Of a stretch of 64,000 nucleotides of DNA, positions 1-7,884 are shown one piece after another. The DNA is from Halolamina salifodinae. Lineage in GTDB: Archaea > Halobacteriota > Halobacteria > Halobacteriales > Haloferacaceae. The position numbers were made by a program, and so were the translations under genes. The first letter of the stretch is position 1. The number at the start of each line of letters is the position of its first letter. A model generated the notes under the pieces. The model saw only the letters and a list, made by a program, of their open reading frames with translations, was not told the origin of the DNA and ran no database searches. The stretch is from assembly GCF_017874235.1 (NCBI RefSeq), contig NZ_JAGGLC010000005.1:1-64000 (forward strand). Direction: 5' to 3'.

Positions 1-61
1 GAGGGGAGAATATCCGGCTGGAGTGTTGTCGGTAGGTTGCCGGTCCGAGTGTCGGATTCAT

Positions 62-81
62 CCCGCGCCTAAAGGCGCAGG
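62..81 (-). repeat. Hairpin resembling an IS200/IS605 right end
   Basis: Read on the minus strand, an 8-bp stem (CCTGCGCC / GGCGCGGG, one G-T pair) encloses a TTTA loop and is followed by GATGAATCC. The hairpin at 61227-61246 has the same plan: an 8-bp stem starting CCT, a TTTA loop, and a GGG-purine exit. This hairpin could instead be a simple terminator for the small membrane gene, whose stop codon lies in the loop region. Confidence 0.45.
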
Positions 82-413
82 TATTCTCCTTGTTCTTTAT
101 AAACAGGATCCGGAGAGTGTACGTCGAAAAGCACAGCACCGACAGTGGCGATAACGATTCCGGCGAAGACAGTCGAGAGGACCATCCTCAGCGTCCCCTT
201 GTCGTATCGCTTCGCCAGAATCCCTGCTCCGGTAATGGCGCCCCCGAGCAACAAGAGAGCGATACCGTGCCAATGTGAAAGCCCACCCGTAGTTGTTCCA
301 TGCGCAGCGACTGTTCCAGGGAGAACACCCAGTAGGAGCCAGACGGTGGCGAAGGATAGTACTGACGAGAGCACGTCCAACGTTGCGCTCCGACCGGAAT
401 CGTTCATCACCAC
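69..413 (-). CDS. Small membrane protein, probably truncated at its C-terminus
   Basis: I do not recognise the family. The 114-residue product has an N-terminal hydrophobic segment ending in a signal-like Ala-Ala-His (about residues 13-38) and two further membrane segments (about 48-67 and 75-96), so it is probably an integral membrane protein. The reading frame ends in EYLRL, and both that tail and the stop codon lie inside a hairpin (62-81) resembling the right end of an IS200/IS605 element. The natural C-terminus may therefore have been replaced by insertion-sequence DNA. It diverges from the oxidoreductase gene starting near 638. Confidence 0.6.
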   Translation of the reverse strand: MVMNDSGRSATLDVLSSVLSFATVWLLLGVLPGTVAAHGTTTGGLSHWHGIALLLLGGAITGAGILAKRYDKGTLRMVLSTVFAGIVIATVGAVLFDVHSPDPVYKEQGEYLRL

Positions 414-637
414 GGGTTGCCCCGCTAGTCAATTAGTCGTTCCGTTCGACGGTCATTCTCCCGCCGAACGGGAACAAAATGTAGTGCTCCGAAGGAATCC
501 CACCACTGGGAGGGTTGACCTGCTCAGGGGTAGACGAGAACGGAAGTGGGTTAATTCCACGGCAGATGGTCGCATTCGATACCGGCACGTTTGCAGGCTA
601 CCGAACTGCCTGTCGGTTCCCGCCGCCTCGGTTCGGT

Positions 638-1750
638 GTGACGCTTTTCGACTCGTACACGCTGGGGGAGGTAGAGCTGAACAACCGCGTCGGGCTGGCG
701 CCGATGACGCGAGTGAGCGCGACCGAGGACGGCCGCGCGACCGCGGCGATGGCCCACTACTACCGGAAGTTCGCGGCGGGGGACTTCGGCTTCGTCGTCA
801 CCGAAGGCGTCTACCCCGACGACGCCTACGCACAGGGCTACCTCAACCAGCCCGGACTGGCGACCGACGAACAGGCCGAGTCGTGGGAGCAGGTCGTCGA
901 TGCCGTCCACGAGGCCGGCGCGCCGATCTTCGCACAGCTGATGCACGCCGGCGCCCAGACGCAGGGCAACCCCCACACCGACGGCGAGACACTGGGCCCC
1001 TCCGCAGTCGCCCCGAAGGGCGAGATGGCCGAAGCCTACGGCGGCAGCGGCGAGTTCGCGACGCCGACGGCAGCCACCGACGCGGACCTCGAGGAGGCCC
1101 GCGAGGGGTTCGTCGCCGCGGCCGAGCGCGCCCGCGATGCCGGCTTCGACGGCGTCGAGATCCACGGCGCCAACGGCTACCTGCTCAACGAGTTCCTCTC
1201 GACGTACTTCAACGAGCGCGACGACGAGTACGGCGGCGCCCCCGAGAACCGGGTCCGATTCCCGGCCGAAGTCGTCGCGGCCGTCGACGAGGCGACCCCC
1301 GAGGGGTTCGTCGTGGGGATCCGCGTCTCACAGACCGCCGTCTCCGACGACGAGTACGCGTGGCCGGAGGGTGAGGACGCCGCGGCGGTGTTCTTCGAGG
1401 AACTGTCGGCGGCGGGCGCGGACTACCTCCACGTCACCGAGGGCGACGCGACGGCGCCGACGTTCGACAGCGGCCTGACGCTCGCGGGCGCAGCAGCGGA
1501 GTACGCCGACGATGGGACGACCGTGATCGACAACGGCGGCCTCGGCGACCCGGCGGCGGCCGAGGAGAAACTGGACGCCGGTGCGGACCTGGTCACGCTC
1601 GGCACGAGCGCGCTGGCCAACCCCGACTGGCCCGCACGCGTCCGCGAGGACGAGGACCTGACGGCGTTCGACCCCGTCGAGTTCCTCGTCCCGACCGCCG
1701 AACACGCCGACCACGAGGTGCCCGCGGCTGACGCCGCCAGCGACGACTGA
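638..1750 (+). CDS. NADH:flavin oxidoreductase, old yellow enzyme family (YqjM-like)
   Basis: FMN-dependent TIM-barrel oxidoreductase that uses NAD(P)H to reduce activated C=C bonds or similar substrates; the physiological substrate is unknown. The N-terminal NNRVGLAPMTR motif, the central HGANGYLLNEFLS motif (His about residue 176) and the following DEYGG..ENR signature are typical of the family, as is the length of 370 residues. I chose the GTG at 638 because family similarity begins with TLFDSYTLGEVELNNR. The open frame extends to an ATG at 566 and to 515, but that extension does not look like the family. The protein ends in an acidic halophilic tail. Confidence 0.85.
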   Translation: MTLFDSYTLGEVELNNRVGLAPMTRVSATEDGRATAAMAHYYRKFAAGDFGFVVTEGVYPDDAYAQGYLNQPGLATDEQAESWEQVVDAVHEAGAPIFAQLMHAGAQTQGNPHTDGETLGPSAVAPKGEMAEAYGGSGEFATPTAATDADLEEAREGFVAAAERARDAGFDGVEIHGANGYLLNEFLSTYFNERDDEYGGAPENRVRFPAEVVAAVDEATPEGFVVGIRVSQTAVSDDEYAWPEGEDAAAVFFEELSAAGADYLHVTEGDATAPTFDSGLTLAGAAAEYADDGTTVIDNGGLGDPAAAEEKLDAGADLVTLGTSALANPDWPARVREDEDLTAFDPVEFLVPTAEHADHEVPAADAASDD

Positions 1751-1840
1751 GGCTACTCGCGGTAGGCGATGCCGTCGGGGTGGGTCCCGGCGTTCGGGCG
1801 AAGGGGTTCATCACTCGGGTCACGGAACCGTCGGCGTCGC
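1742..1840 (-). pseudogene. Possible 3' remnant of a protein gene
   Basis: On the minus strand one frame reads TFGRRRRRF, then RDPSDEPLRPNAGTHPDGIAYRE, and stops at about 1753. It has no usable start codon before the upstream in-frame stop near 1858. The composition of the last 23 residues resembles a real haloarchaeal C-terminus more than a shadow frame. It could be the tail of a deleted gene or chance in GC-rich DNA. No function is inferred. Confidence 0.25.
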
Positions 1841-1865
1841 CGCCCGAACGTTTACTCGATCAGAA

Positions 1866-2672
1866 ATGTCGGCTAAAGCAGTTAAGGATGATGCGAGTCA
1901 AAACACCGCCGGGATGTCCGAGTATGAACTTCTCGACCTGGCCTGCGAGTCGAAGGCGTTCGAGTCGAAAGAGGCGGCGGACCGAACGATCACCGCGACG
2001 CTTTCGGCGCTGGGGGCGTCGGTCTCCCCCGGCAACCGTCGCGATATCGCGAAGTACCTGCCCGAGCACTATGCGGCGAACATCCGGGAGGCCGAGGGGG
2101 AGGCAACGACGCCACTCGACCTCGAGGCGTTCCTCGACCGGGTGCAGACCGAGGCCGACATCGAGCACCCGAAGCCGAAAGTTCGGGTCGTGCTCGCCAG
2201 CCTGATCGAGGTGGTCGGCGAGGACGTGATCAGTGATGTCCGCGACCAACTCCCGCCCGAGTACGGGACGCTGTTCGAGCCAGCGACCGTCGAACCCGGC
2301 CGGTCGTTCGTCGACGTGGTCGCCGAGAAGGGCGAGTTCGACGACGAGACGGCCGAATCGGCCGCCCGCGAGACGCTCGCGGTGCTCGGCCACCGGCTCT
2401 CCGAGGGCGAAGCGCTCGACATCACCCCGTACCTCCGGGGTGAGGCGTCGTCGTGGCTCTCGGTCCGGGCGACCCACAACGCCGAGGCGTTCTCCCCCGA
2501 GGAGTTCATCGAACGGATCGCCGCCCGCGCGGACGTCTCCGAGGACCGCGCCCGCGAGTACGCCGGCGCCGTCGCCGACGCCCTCGTCGAGACCGTTCCG
2601 GAAGCCGAACGCGAGCACGCCGCGGCCCAACTCCCCGACCAGTACGCCTCGGTCATCGCTCTCGACGGGTAG
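1866..2672 (+). CDS. DUF2267 family protein, two tandem domains
   Basis: Acidic protein of 268 residues made of two related halves (about 20-130 and 145-265). Each carries the DUF2267 pattern of helical segments: an N-terminal AA..t...TLsaLG, then R.diakYLPehYA, then a helix ending in LPpeYgtLF or LPdqYasVI. The molecular role of DUF2267 is not established. The ATG at 1866 has only 10-17 bases to the TTTACT-like box before it. The in-frame ATG at 1914 lies 27 bases after GTTAAGG (1881-1887) and may be the leaderless start, giving MSEYELLDLA. The erythromycin-esterase-like gene follows 5 bases downstream, so the two are probably co-transcribed. Confidence 0.75.
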   Translation: MSAKAVKDDASQNTAGMSEYELLDLACESKAFESKEAADRTITATLSALGASVSPGNRRDIAKYLPEHYAANIREAEGEATTPLDLEAFLDRVQTEADIEHPKPKVRVVLASLIEVVGEDVISDVRDQLPPEYGTLFEPATVEPGRSFVDVVAEKGEFDDETAESAARETLAVLGHRLSEGEALDITPYLRGEASSWLSVRATHNAEAFSPEEFIERIAARADVSEDRAREYAGAVADALVETVPEAEREHAAAQLPDQYASVIALDG

Positions 2673-2677
2673 CCACG

Positions 2678-4018
2678 ATGCCCGACCAGAACCAACGCGG
2701 CTCGTTCCGCGGCCCGGCCGAGACGGACCGCGCCATCGCTGCGGTGAACCAACATGCCCACGCGGTCGACGGGCCCCGCGACCTCGACGTGCTCGTCGAC
2801 CGACTCGTTGACGCCGACTGCGTGCTGCTGGGCGAGTCGTCCCACGGCACCTCGGAGTTCTACCGCTGGCGCGCACAGCTCACCGCCCGGCTGCTCCGGG
2901 ACTACGGCTTCGACTTCGTCGCCGTCGAGGGCGACTGGACGAGCTGTTATGCGGCCAACCGGTTCGTGAAGGACTACCCCGACGCGAACGACGACGCCCA
3001 CGAGACCCTCTCGGCGTTCGACCGGTGGCCGACGTGGATGTGGGGCAACTGGGAGATGGAGGGGTTCTTCCGCTGGCTGCGCACCCACAACGACGGCCGG
3101 CCCGACGAGGAGCAGGCGGGGTTCTACGGACTGGACGTGTACGGCCTCTACGAGTCGCTGGAGGCCGTCGTCGACTATCTCGAGGGGGTCGACCCCGAGG
3201 CCGCCGAGGCGGCCCGGGAGGCCGCCCGGTGTTTCGAGCCGTACGGCCGCGACGCCCAGCGCTACGCCCGGGCGCTGCGGACGGTGCCCGAGTCCTGCCA
3301 GGAGGAGGTGATCGACCTGCTGCTCGACGTGCGCGAGCGCGCGCCGGCGTACGGCGAGGGGACTCCAGACGACCGCTTCAACGCCGAGCAGAACGCGCTG
3401 GTGGCCCACAACGCGGAGGCGTACTACCGCGCGACGGTCACCGGCGAGGAGAACTCCTGGAACGTCCGGGACCGGCACATGACCGAGACGCTGAACCGCC
3501 TGTTCGATCACCACGGCGACGACGCCAAGGGCATCGTCTGGGCCCACAACACCCACGTCGGCGACGCCCGGGCGACGGACATGCCCCAGCAGGACCGGAT
3601 CAACATCGGTCAACTGGTCCGCGAGCAGGAGACCACCGGCGACACGTACGTCGTCGGCTTCGGCACCCACCGCGGCGAGGTCATCGCCGCGAACTCCTGG
3701 GGCTCGGAGATGCGGACCAAGGACGTGCCGCCGGGCCGCGAGGGGAGCTACGAGCACGTGTTCCATCGCGCCGACCCGGAGAACGCGCTGCTGTTCAGCG
3801 ACGACCTACCCGAGGACGGCCCGCTGGCCGAGCCACGGGGCCACCGCGCCATCGGCGTCGTCTACCACCCGAACCACGAATCGGGCAACTACGTGCCGAC
3901 GGTGCTGCCCGACCGCTACGACGCGTTCGTCCACATCGACGAGACCGAGGCGCTCCACGCGGTCGAACTCCACCCCGACCGCGAACGCGTCCCCGAACTG
4001 TACCCACACGGACTCTGA
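2678..4018 (+). CDS. Erythromycin esterase family protein
   Basis: A 446-residue member of the erythromycin-esterase (EreA/EreB) superfamily of hydrolases. The signature LLGESSHGTSEFYRWR near residues 50-65 contains the conserved Glu and His of the active site. AVEGDWTSCYAANRFV and WAHNTHVGDARAT further along match the other conserved blocks. Most members outside resistance plasmids have no known substrate, so macrolide resistance should not be assumed. The ATG at 2678 follows the DUF2267 gene by 5 bases. A dienelactone-hydrolase gene and a phosphoribosyltransferase gene follow, a combination of domains that is fused in some actinobacterial proteins. Confidence 0.85.
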   Translation: MPDQNQRGSFRGPAETDRAIAAVNQHAHAVDGPRDLDVLVDRLVDADCVLLGESSHGTSEFYRWRAQLTARLLRDYGFDFVAVEGDWTSCYAANRFVKDYPDANDDAHETLSAFDRWPTWMWGNWEMEGFFRWLRTHNDGRPDEEQAGFYGLDVYGLYESLEAVVDYLEGVDPEAAEAAREAARCFEPYGRDAQRYARALRTVPESCQEEVIDLLLDVRERAPAYGEGTPDDRFNAEQNALVAHNAEAYYRATVTGEENSWNVRDRHMTETLNRLFDHHGDDAKGIVWAHNTHVGDARATDMPQQDRINIGQLVREQETTGDTYVVGFGTHRGEVIAANSWGSEMRTKDVPPGREGSYEHVFHRADPENALLFSDDLPEDGPLAEPRGHRAIGVVYHPNHESGNYVPTVLPDRYDAFVHIDETEALHAVELHPDRERVPELYPHGL

Positions 4019-4077
4019 GACCGGCGAACACCCAAATCGGCCGCCGCTTTTTCGAGGCAGCCGGCCGAGCTGCCGGT

Positions 4078-4716
4078 ATGACGCGTTTCCAACAGCTCGT
4101 CGAGATTTCGCTGGGCGAGGTGGCGCTGGAGGGTGAACTGATCGTCCCCGAGGAGCCACAAGGAATCGTCCTGTTCGCCCACGGGAGCGGCAGCAGCCGG
4201 CACAGCCCACGGAACAACGCGGTGGCCGACCGCCTGCGCGAGGACGGCCTGGCGACGCTGCTGTTCGACCTGCTGACCGAGGAGGAGGACGTGGTCCGCC
4301 AGACGCGGTTCGACATCCCGCTGCTCACCGAGCGCCTCGCCGGCGCGACTGAGTGGGTCGAGGACCACCCCGAGACGGCCGACCTTCCAGTGGGCTACTT
4401 CGGTGCGAGTACCGGCGCCGCCGCGGCGTTACGGGCGGCCAGCAAGGAGGAACCCGACATCGACGCCGTCGTCTCCCGGGGCGGCCGGGTCGATATGGCC
4501 GGCGACGCCGCGATGGACATCGACGCCCCGTGTCTGTTCATCGTCGGCAGCGAGGACACGGACGTGCTGGAACTCAACGAGGAGACGCTGGCCGAGCTAA
4601 CGGGCGAGAAGCGCCTCGAAATCGTCGAGGGGGCGGGCCACCTGTTCGAGGGGCCGGGCCAACTGGAGGAAGTCGCCGACCACGCGGCCGGCTGGTTCGT
4701 CGACCACCTCGGCTAG
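4078..4716 (+). CDS. Dienelactone hydrolase / alpha-beta hydrolase family protein
   Basis: Compact single-domain alpha/beta hydrolase of 212 residues. The oxyanion-side motif AHGSGSSRHSPRN is near residues 34-46. The nucleophile elbow is GASTG with Ser111. An acidic residue in GSEDTD and His188 in EGAGHLFEG complete a plausible triad. The subfamily is the one often fused to, or encoded beside, phosphoribosyltransferases. It runs convergently with such a gene here; the two overlap by 4 bases (4713-4716). The ATG at 4078 lies 59 bases after the esterase stop. The substrate is unknown. Confidence 0.8.
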   Translation: MTRFQQLVEISLGEVALEGELIVPEEPQGIVLFAHGSGSSRHSPRNNAVADRLREDGLATLLFDLLTEEEDVVRQTRFDIPLLTERLAGATEWVEDHPETADLPVGYFGASTGAAAALRAASKEEPDIDAVVSRGGRVDMAGDAAMDIDAPCLFIVGSEDTDVLELNEETLAELTGEKRLEIVEGAGHLFEGPGQLEEVADHAAGWFVDHLG

Positions 4717-5378
4717 CTACCGTCCGGCTCCCAGTCGAGGTAGTCGGCCGCCTCCTCGTCGGACACCTGCCCGAACTCCCGGTAGTGGGCGCCGACCGCG
4801 CCGAAGCGTTCCGGCTCCTCGACAACGACTACCTCGTCGGCTTCGCGCTCCAGATCGGCCAGCGACTCGGACGGCCCGACTGGCACCGCGAGGACCACTC
4901 GTTCGGCGCCGGCCTCGGTGACCTGTCGAAGGCAGGCCCGTGCGGTGGCGCCAGTCGCGACGCCGTCGTCGACGATGACGACGGTTTTGCCCGCTATCTC
5001 GGGTTCTTCGCGGCCCTCGCGGTAGGTCTCGATCTTTTCTTTGGCGGTCTCGGCCGCCCGCTCGCGTTCGTTCTCGATGTACTCCTCGTCGATGTCGTAG
5101 CGCTCGACCACCTCGTCGTCGACCCACGCGCTCCCGTCGCTCGCGGCGGCGCCGATGGCGAACTCCGGGTTGCCGGGCATCCCCATCTTCTTCGCCGCGA
5201 TGATGTCCAGCGGGACGTTCAGCCGTTCGGCGACGGGCCGGGCGACTGGCAGCCCACCCCGTGGAATCCCGAGCACGAGGTCGGCCTCCGGGACGCGTTC
5301 GGCGACCAGATCCGCGAGCTGTTGGCCCGCGTCGTGACGGTCCTGAAACATGATCCCAGATTCGGCCGCGATCGGCAT
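4713..5378 (-). CDS. Phosphoribosyltransferase family protein
   Basis: Type I phosphoribosyltransferase fold. The PRPP-binding loop is VVIVDDGVATGAT, and the IPRGGLPVARPVAERL segment near the N-terminus forms the other PRPP/pyrophosphate contact. Members of this subfamily are not assigned to a specific purine or pyrimidine. Two starts are possible: ATG at 5376-5378 (221 residues, MPIAAESGIMF) or ATG at 5349-5351 (212 residues, MFQDRHDAG). Many homologues begin close to the second. It is convergent with the alpha/beta hydrolase gene and divergent from the nuclease-like gene at 5434. Confidence 0.8.
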   Translation of the reverse strand: MPIAAESGIMFQDRHDAGQQLADLVAERVPEADLVLGIPRGGLPVARPVAERLNVPLDIIAAKKMGMPGNPEFAIGAAASDGSAWVDDEVVERYDIDEEYIENERERAAETAKEKIETYREGREEPEIAGKTVVIVDDGVATGATARACLRQVTEAGAERVVLAVPVGPSESLADLEREADEVVVVEEPERFGAVGAHYREFGQVSDEEAADYLDWEPDGS

Positions 5379-5403
5379 AAAGTCCGGGCGCGGCCGGCCC
5401 ACA

Positions 5404-5409
5404 CTTATC
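5404..5409 (+). promoter_or_regulatory. TATA-like box of the Cas4-like nuclease gene
   Basis: CTTATC lies 25 bases before the ATG at 5434, the distance expected for a leaderless haloarchaeal transcript. It supports 5434 as the start rather than the longer frame that opens at 5350. Confidence 0.5.
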
Positions 5410-5433
5410 CGCACGAGCGCCCAACGACCCAGT

Positions 5434-6111
5434 ATGGCACCGTCCGAGGCGGCGGACGACGGGCCGCCAGCGCTCTCGCCGGCGCGGCTGAACCTCCTCG
5501 TAGACTGCGAGCGCTGCTTCTGGGTCCGGATGCAGCGAGGGGAGACCCGGCCGGAGGAGGCGTTCCCGTCGGTCGTCTCGGGCGTCGAACGCGAGGTGCG
5601 GGCGGCGTTCGAACGACATCGCGAAGCAGGAACCCTCCCGCCGGCGCTGCGGACCGCCCGCCTCGATGCGACGCTGGTGGACGACGACGCGTTTCTGTCG
5701 GCCTGCCGAACGTGGCAGCGAGACCCGACCGTTACGGACCCCGACACCGGCGCGGTGCTCCGTGGCGCGATGGACGACCTGCTCGAACTGGCCGACGGCG
5801 CGTTCGTCCCACTCGACTACAAGACCCACGGCACGCCGCCCGAGACGGTGTATCCAGGCTACCAGCGCCAACTGGAGTGTTACGGCCACCTGCTGGCGGA
5901 GAACGGCCACCGGACGGCGCCGTTCGGACTGCTGCTGTACGTCTACCCGACGGGCGACGGGCCGATCACGTTCGACACGGAACTCCGCTGGGTTCGGTTG
6001 CGACCCGGCCGGCCACGGGCGCTGATGCGGCGGGCGGTGCGGGTGCTCGCGGGGTCGGTCCCGGAGTACTCTGAGGACTGTGAGTTCTGCTCGTGGGCAG
6101 AAACGGCGTGA
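5434..6111 (+). CDS. PD-(D/E)XK nuclease superfamily protein, RecB/Cas4-like
   Basis: A 225-residue stand-alone protein with the RecB/Cas4-type nuclease core. Asp114/Asp115 in GAMDDLLEL and Asp128-Tyr-Lys130 in PLDYKTHG match the catalytic D..DxK pattern. GYQRQLECYGHLL matches the later QxxxY helix. Two cysteine pairs, C25xxC28 near the N-terminus and C216xxC219 near the C-terminus, could hold an iron-sulfur cluster or zinc, as Cas4 and AddB do with four cysteines, though the 2+2 spacing differs from the usual 1+3 of Cas4. There is no CRISPR array or cas gene nearby, so a DNA repair role is more likely than adaptation. Confidence 0.75.
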   Translation: MAPSEAADDGPPALSPARLNLLVDCERCFWVRMQRGETRPEEAFPSVVSGVEREVRAAFERHREAGTLPPALRTARLDATLVDDDAFLSACRTWQRDPTVTDPDTGAVLRGAMDDLLELADGAFVPLDYKTHGTPPETVYPGYQRQLECYGHLLAENGHRTAPFGLLLYVYPTGDGPITFDTELRWVRLRPGRPRALMRRAVRVLAGSVPEYSEDCEFCSWAETA

Positions 6112-6129
6112 GCGGCCGGGCGTCGACGC

Positions 6130-7266
6130 CTACCGGACTTTCCCGCGGGCCTGCACCTCCCAGAGGTCCGCCACCTCGGCCTCGCGGACGCCGACGATCA
6201 GGTCGTGGAGGTTGATCGTCGTACAGACGTGCGGCACGATGAACTCCAGTCGGTCGCCGACCTCGAACGTCTCGTCGGCCTCGCTGGTGTCGATCCAGCC
6301 GTGCTCCTCGCTGGCGTTGACGTACTCGATGTCGTCGCGGTGTTTGGGCACCGGCATCTGGGGCTTGTCCAGCGAGAACGTCTTGCTGCCGCCGTCGACG
6401 ACCAGCCGGTCGTCGTCGGGAACCGCGATCACGGTCGTCAGGACGGTTGCGGTGCAGTCGGCCTCACTCACTTCCCACGACCGGAGTTCGAGTTCGCCCA
6501 CGTCGTTGAACGGGTACATCCCGGGGTTGATCTCAGTGACGACGGGGTGCCGAGCGCTGTAGCGCGAGGTCGCGGTGCCGCCGACTTTCACCTCCTCGAC
6601 GGGGACGCCGGTGGCCTCGATGTCGTCGACGACTTCCTGCGCCAACTCCATCGCCGCCCACGCTTCCTCTTCGAACTCTGCCTCGGTCGACGCCCGACTC
6701 TTGACGTGGGCGTCGTAGGCGAGGATGCCGTCGAAGGCGAGCGAATCGGCGTCGGCGATGCGCTGGGCGAGCGCGGGTGCGTCCCCGGGCGCGACGCCGG
6801 TCCGATTGAGCCCCATGTCGACCTCGAGAACGGTGTGGAGCGTACGGTCGTTGCGCTCGGCGGCCGCGTGGAGCATATCGACCGTCGCGTCGGAGTCGAC
6901 AGTGGTCGCCAGCGCGTCGACTTTCCCGTCGATCCAGCAGAGGCGGTCGAGTTTCGACTCGCCGACCACCTGGTAGGAGAGGTAGATGTCGTCGAGACCG
7001 TTGCGGGCCATCGTCTCCGCCTCGCCGAGGGTTTGACAGCAGATGCCGGCGTCGCCGGTGAGGTCGTTCTCCATCGCCGCCAACTCCGCGTTCTTGTGGG
7101 TCTTGACGTGCGAGCGCAGGTCCACGTCGTGTTGGTCGGCGACGGCGGCGTACTCGCGGATGTTTCGCTCCATCGCGTCGACGTGTGCGAGCAGCACGGG
7201 CGTCTCGAGGGCGTCGACGGACTCGCCGAGGCGGGGGCCCATCTGGTCGCTGGTCCACGTGGTCAT
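6130..7266 (-). CDS. D-serine dehydratase-like / D-threonine aldolase family enzyme
   Basis: PLP-dependent fold-type III enzyme of 378 residues. RSHVKTHKN near the N-terminus contains the PLP lysine in the family motif (R.HVKTHK). The C-terminal metal site reads His346-Val-Cys348. To my knowledge, eukaryotic D-serine dehydratases use His and Cys here to bind zinc, whereas D-threonine aldolases have His and Asp. I therefore favour D-serine dehydratase-like chemistry, but the substrate is not proven. The ATG at 7264-7266 gives MTTWTSDQMGPRLGESV. The archaemetzincin gene lies 58 bases upstream on the same strand. Confidence 0.8.
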   Translation of the reverse strand: MTTWTSDQMGPRLGESVDALETPVLLAHVDAMERNIREYAAVADQHDVDLRSHVKTHKNAELAAMENDLTGDAGICCQTLGEAETMARNGLDDIYLSYQVVGESKLDRLCWIDGKVDALATTVDSDATVDMLHAAAERNDRTLHTVLEVDMGLNRTGVAPGDAPALAQRIADADSLAFDGILAYDAHVKSRASTEAEFEEEAWAAMELAQEVVDDIEATGVPVEEVKVGGTATSRYSARHPVVTEINPGMYPFNDVGELELRSWEVSEADCTATVLTTVIAVPDDDRLVVDGGSKTFSLDKPQMPVPKHRDDIEYVNASEEHGWIDTSEADETFEVGDRLEFIVPHVCTTINLHDLIVGVREAEVADLWEVQARGKVR

Positions 7267-7324
7267 ACAGGAGAGGCCGCCGGGAAGGGCAAAAACGGGA
7301 CGGAAGGGGAAAGGCGCCGACCGA

Positions 7325-7846
7325 CTAGCCGAGCAGCCGCGAGCAGGAGCCACAGAGGTTCTCCTCTTTCACGTCGACCTCACGCACCGTCGGGGAGAAG
7401 GACATCACGCATTTGCTGTTGTCGCAGTGCTCGAGGCCGAAGTTGTGGCCCATCTCGTGGACCACCTCCTTCCGAACGCGGTCGGCGAACACCTCCGAGG
7501 TGGGTTTCGTGGAGATACCGCCGTCAGAGGAGGTGTTGAGTCGGTGGGTCGAGATGACCGACCCGCGGCCGTTGAGGTACGCCAGCCCGAACACGTAGTT
7601 GCGCTGGCGGTAGTAGAGGTCCTCGGTGGTGATGGCGATGTTCTTCTCGCCGGTGCCGGTGTCGCTGGCTACCTCGATGAACCGCTCGGCGCGGTACTGG
7701 TTCCGGCCGCGGTCGAGCGCGTCCTCGGGGATCGGCTGTTCGCTCCGAACGCCGACCTCGCAGCCGTAGACGGACCGCAGCGCCTCTGAGGCCTCCCGCT
7801 TGGCGCGACTTGGGACCGCCCCCACCGGAACGATGTCGACGTGCAT
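7325..7846 (-). CDS. amzA: Archaemetzincin family zinc metalloprotease
   Basis: A 173-residue protein with the complete archaemetzincin signature. HEMGHNFGLEH (His130, Glu131, His134, His140) supplies the catalytic zinc ligands. Cys141, Cys146 and the CGSC pair (165-168) form the second, structural zinc site typical of the family. The protein is cytosolic, and its natural substrate is unknown. The leaderless ATG at 7844-7846 is supported by a TTTATA box 25-30 bases upstream. It is divergent from the UPF0146 gene. Confidence 0.92.
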   Translation of the reverse strand: MHVDIVPVGAVPSRAKREASEALRSVYGCEVGVRSEQPIPEDALDRGRNQYRAERFIEVASDTGTGEKNIAITTEDLYYRQRNYVFGLAYLNGRGSVISTHRLNTSSDGGISTKPTSEVFADRVRKEVVHEMGHNFGLEHCDNSKCVMSFSPTVREVDVKEENLCGSCSRLLG

Positions 7847-7870
7847 ATGGCGAGTCACGCCGAGAAAGAG

Positions 7871-7876
7871 TATAAA
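7871..7876 (-). promoter_or_regulatory. TATA box of amzA
   Basis: TTTATA on the minus strand lies 25-30 bases before the amzA ATG. It is only 9-14 bases from the ATG of the divergent UPF0146 gene at 7885, so it cannot serve that gene as a normal box and is assigned to amzA. Confidence 0.55.
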
Positions 7877-7884
7877 CCCTCGGC

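Noticed and set aside
2678-4018. Macrolide resistance gene
   Set aside because: Family membership alone does not imply erythromycin hydrolysis. The context of phosphoribosyltransferase and hydrolase genes argues for another role.
5434-6111. Cas4 of a CRISPR-Cas system
   Set aside because: No cas1, cas2 or CRISPR array occurs anywhere in the window, and the cysteine spacing differs from Cas4.
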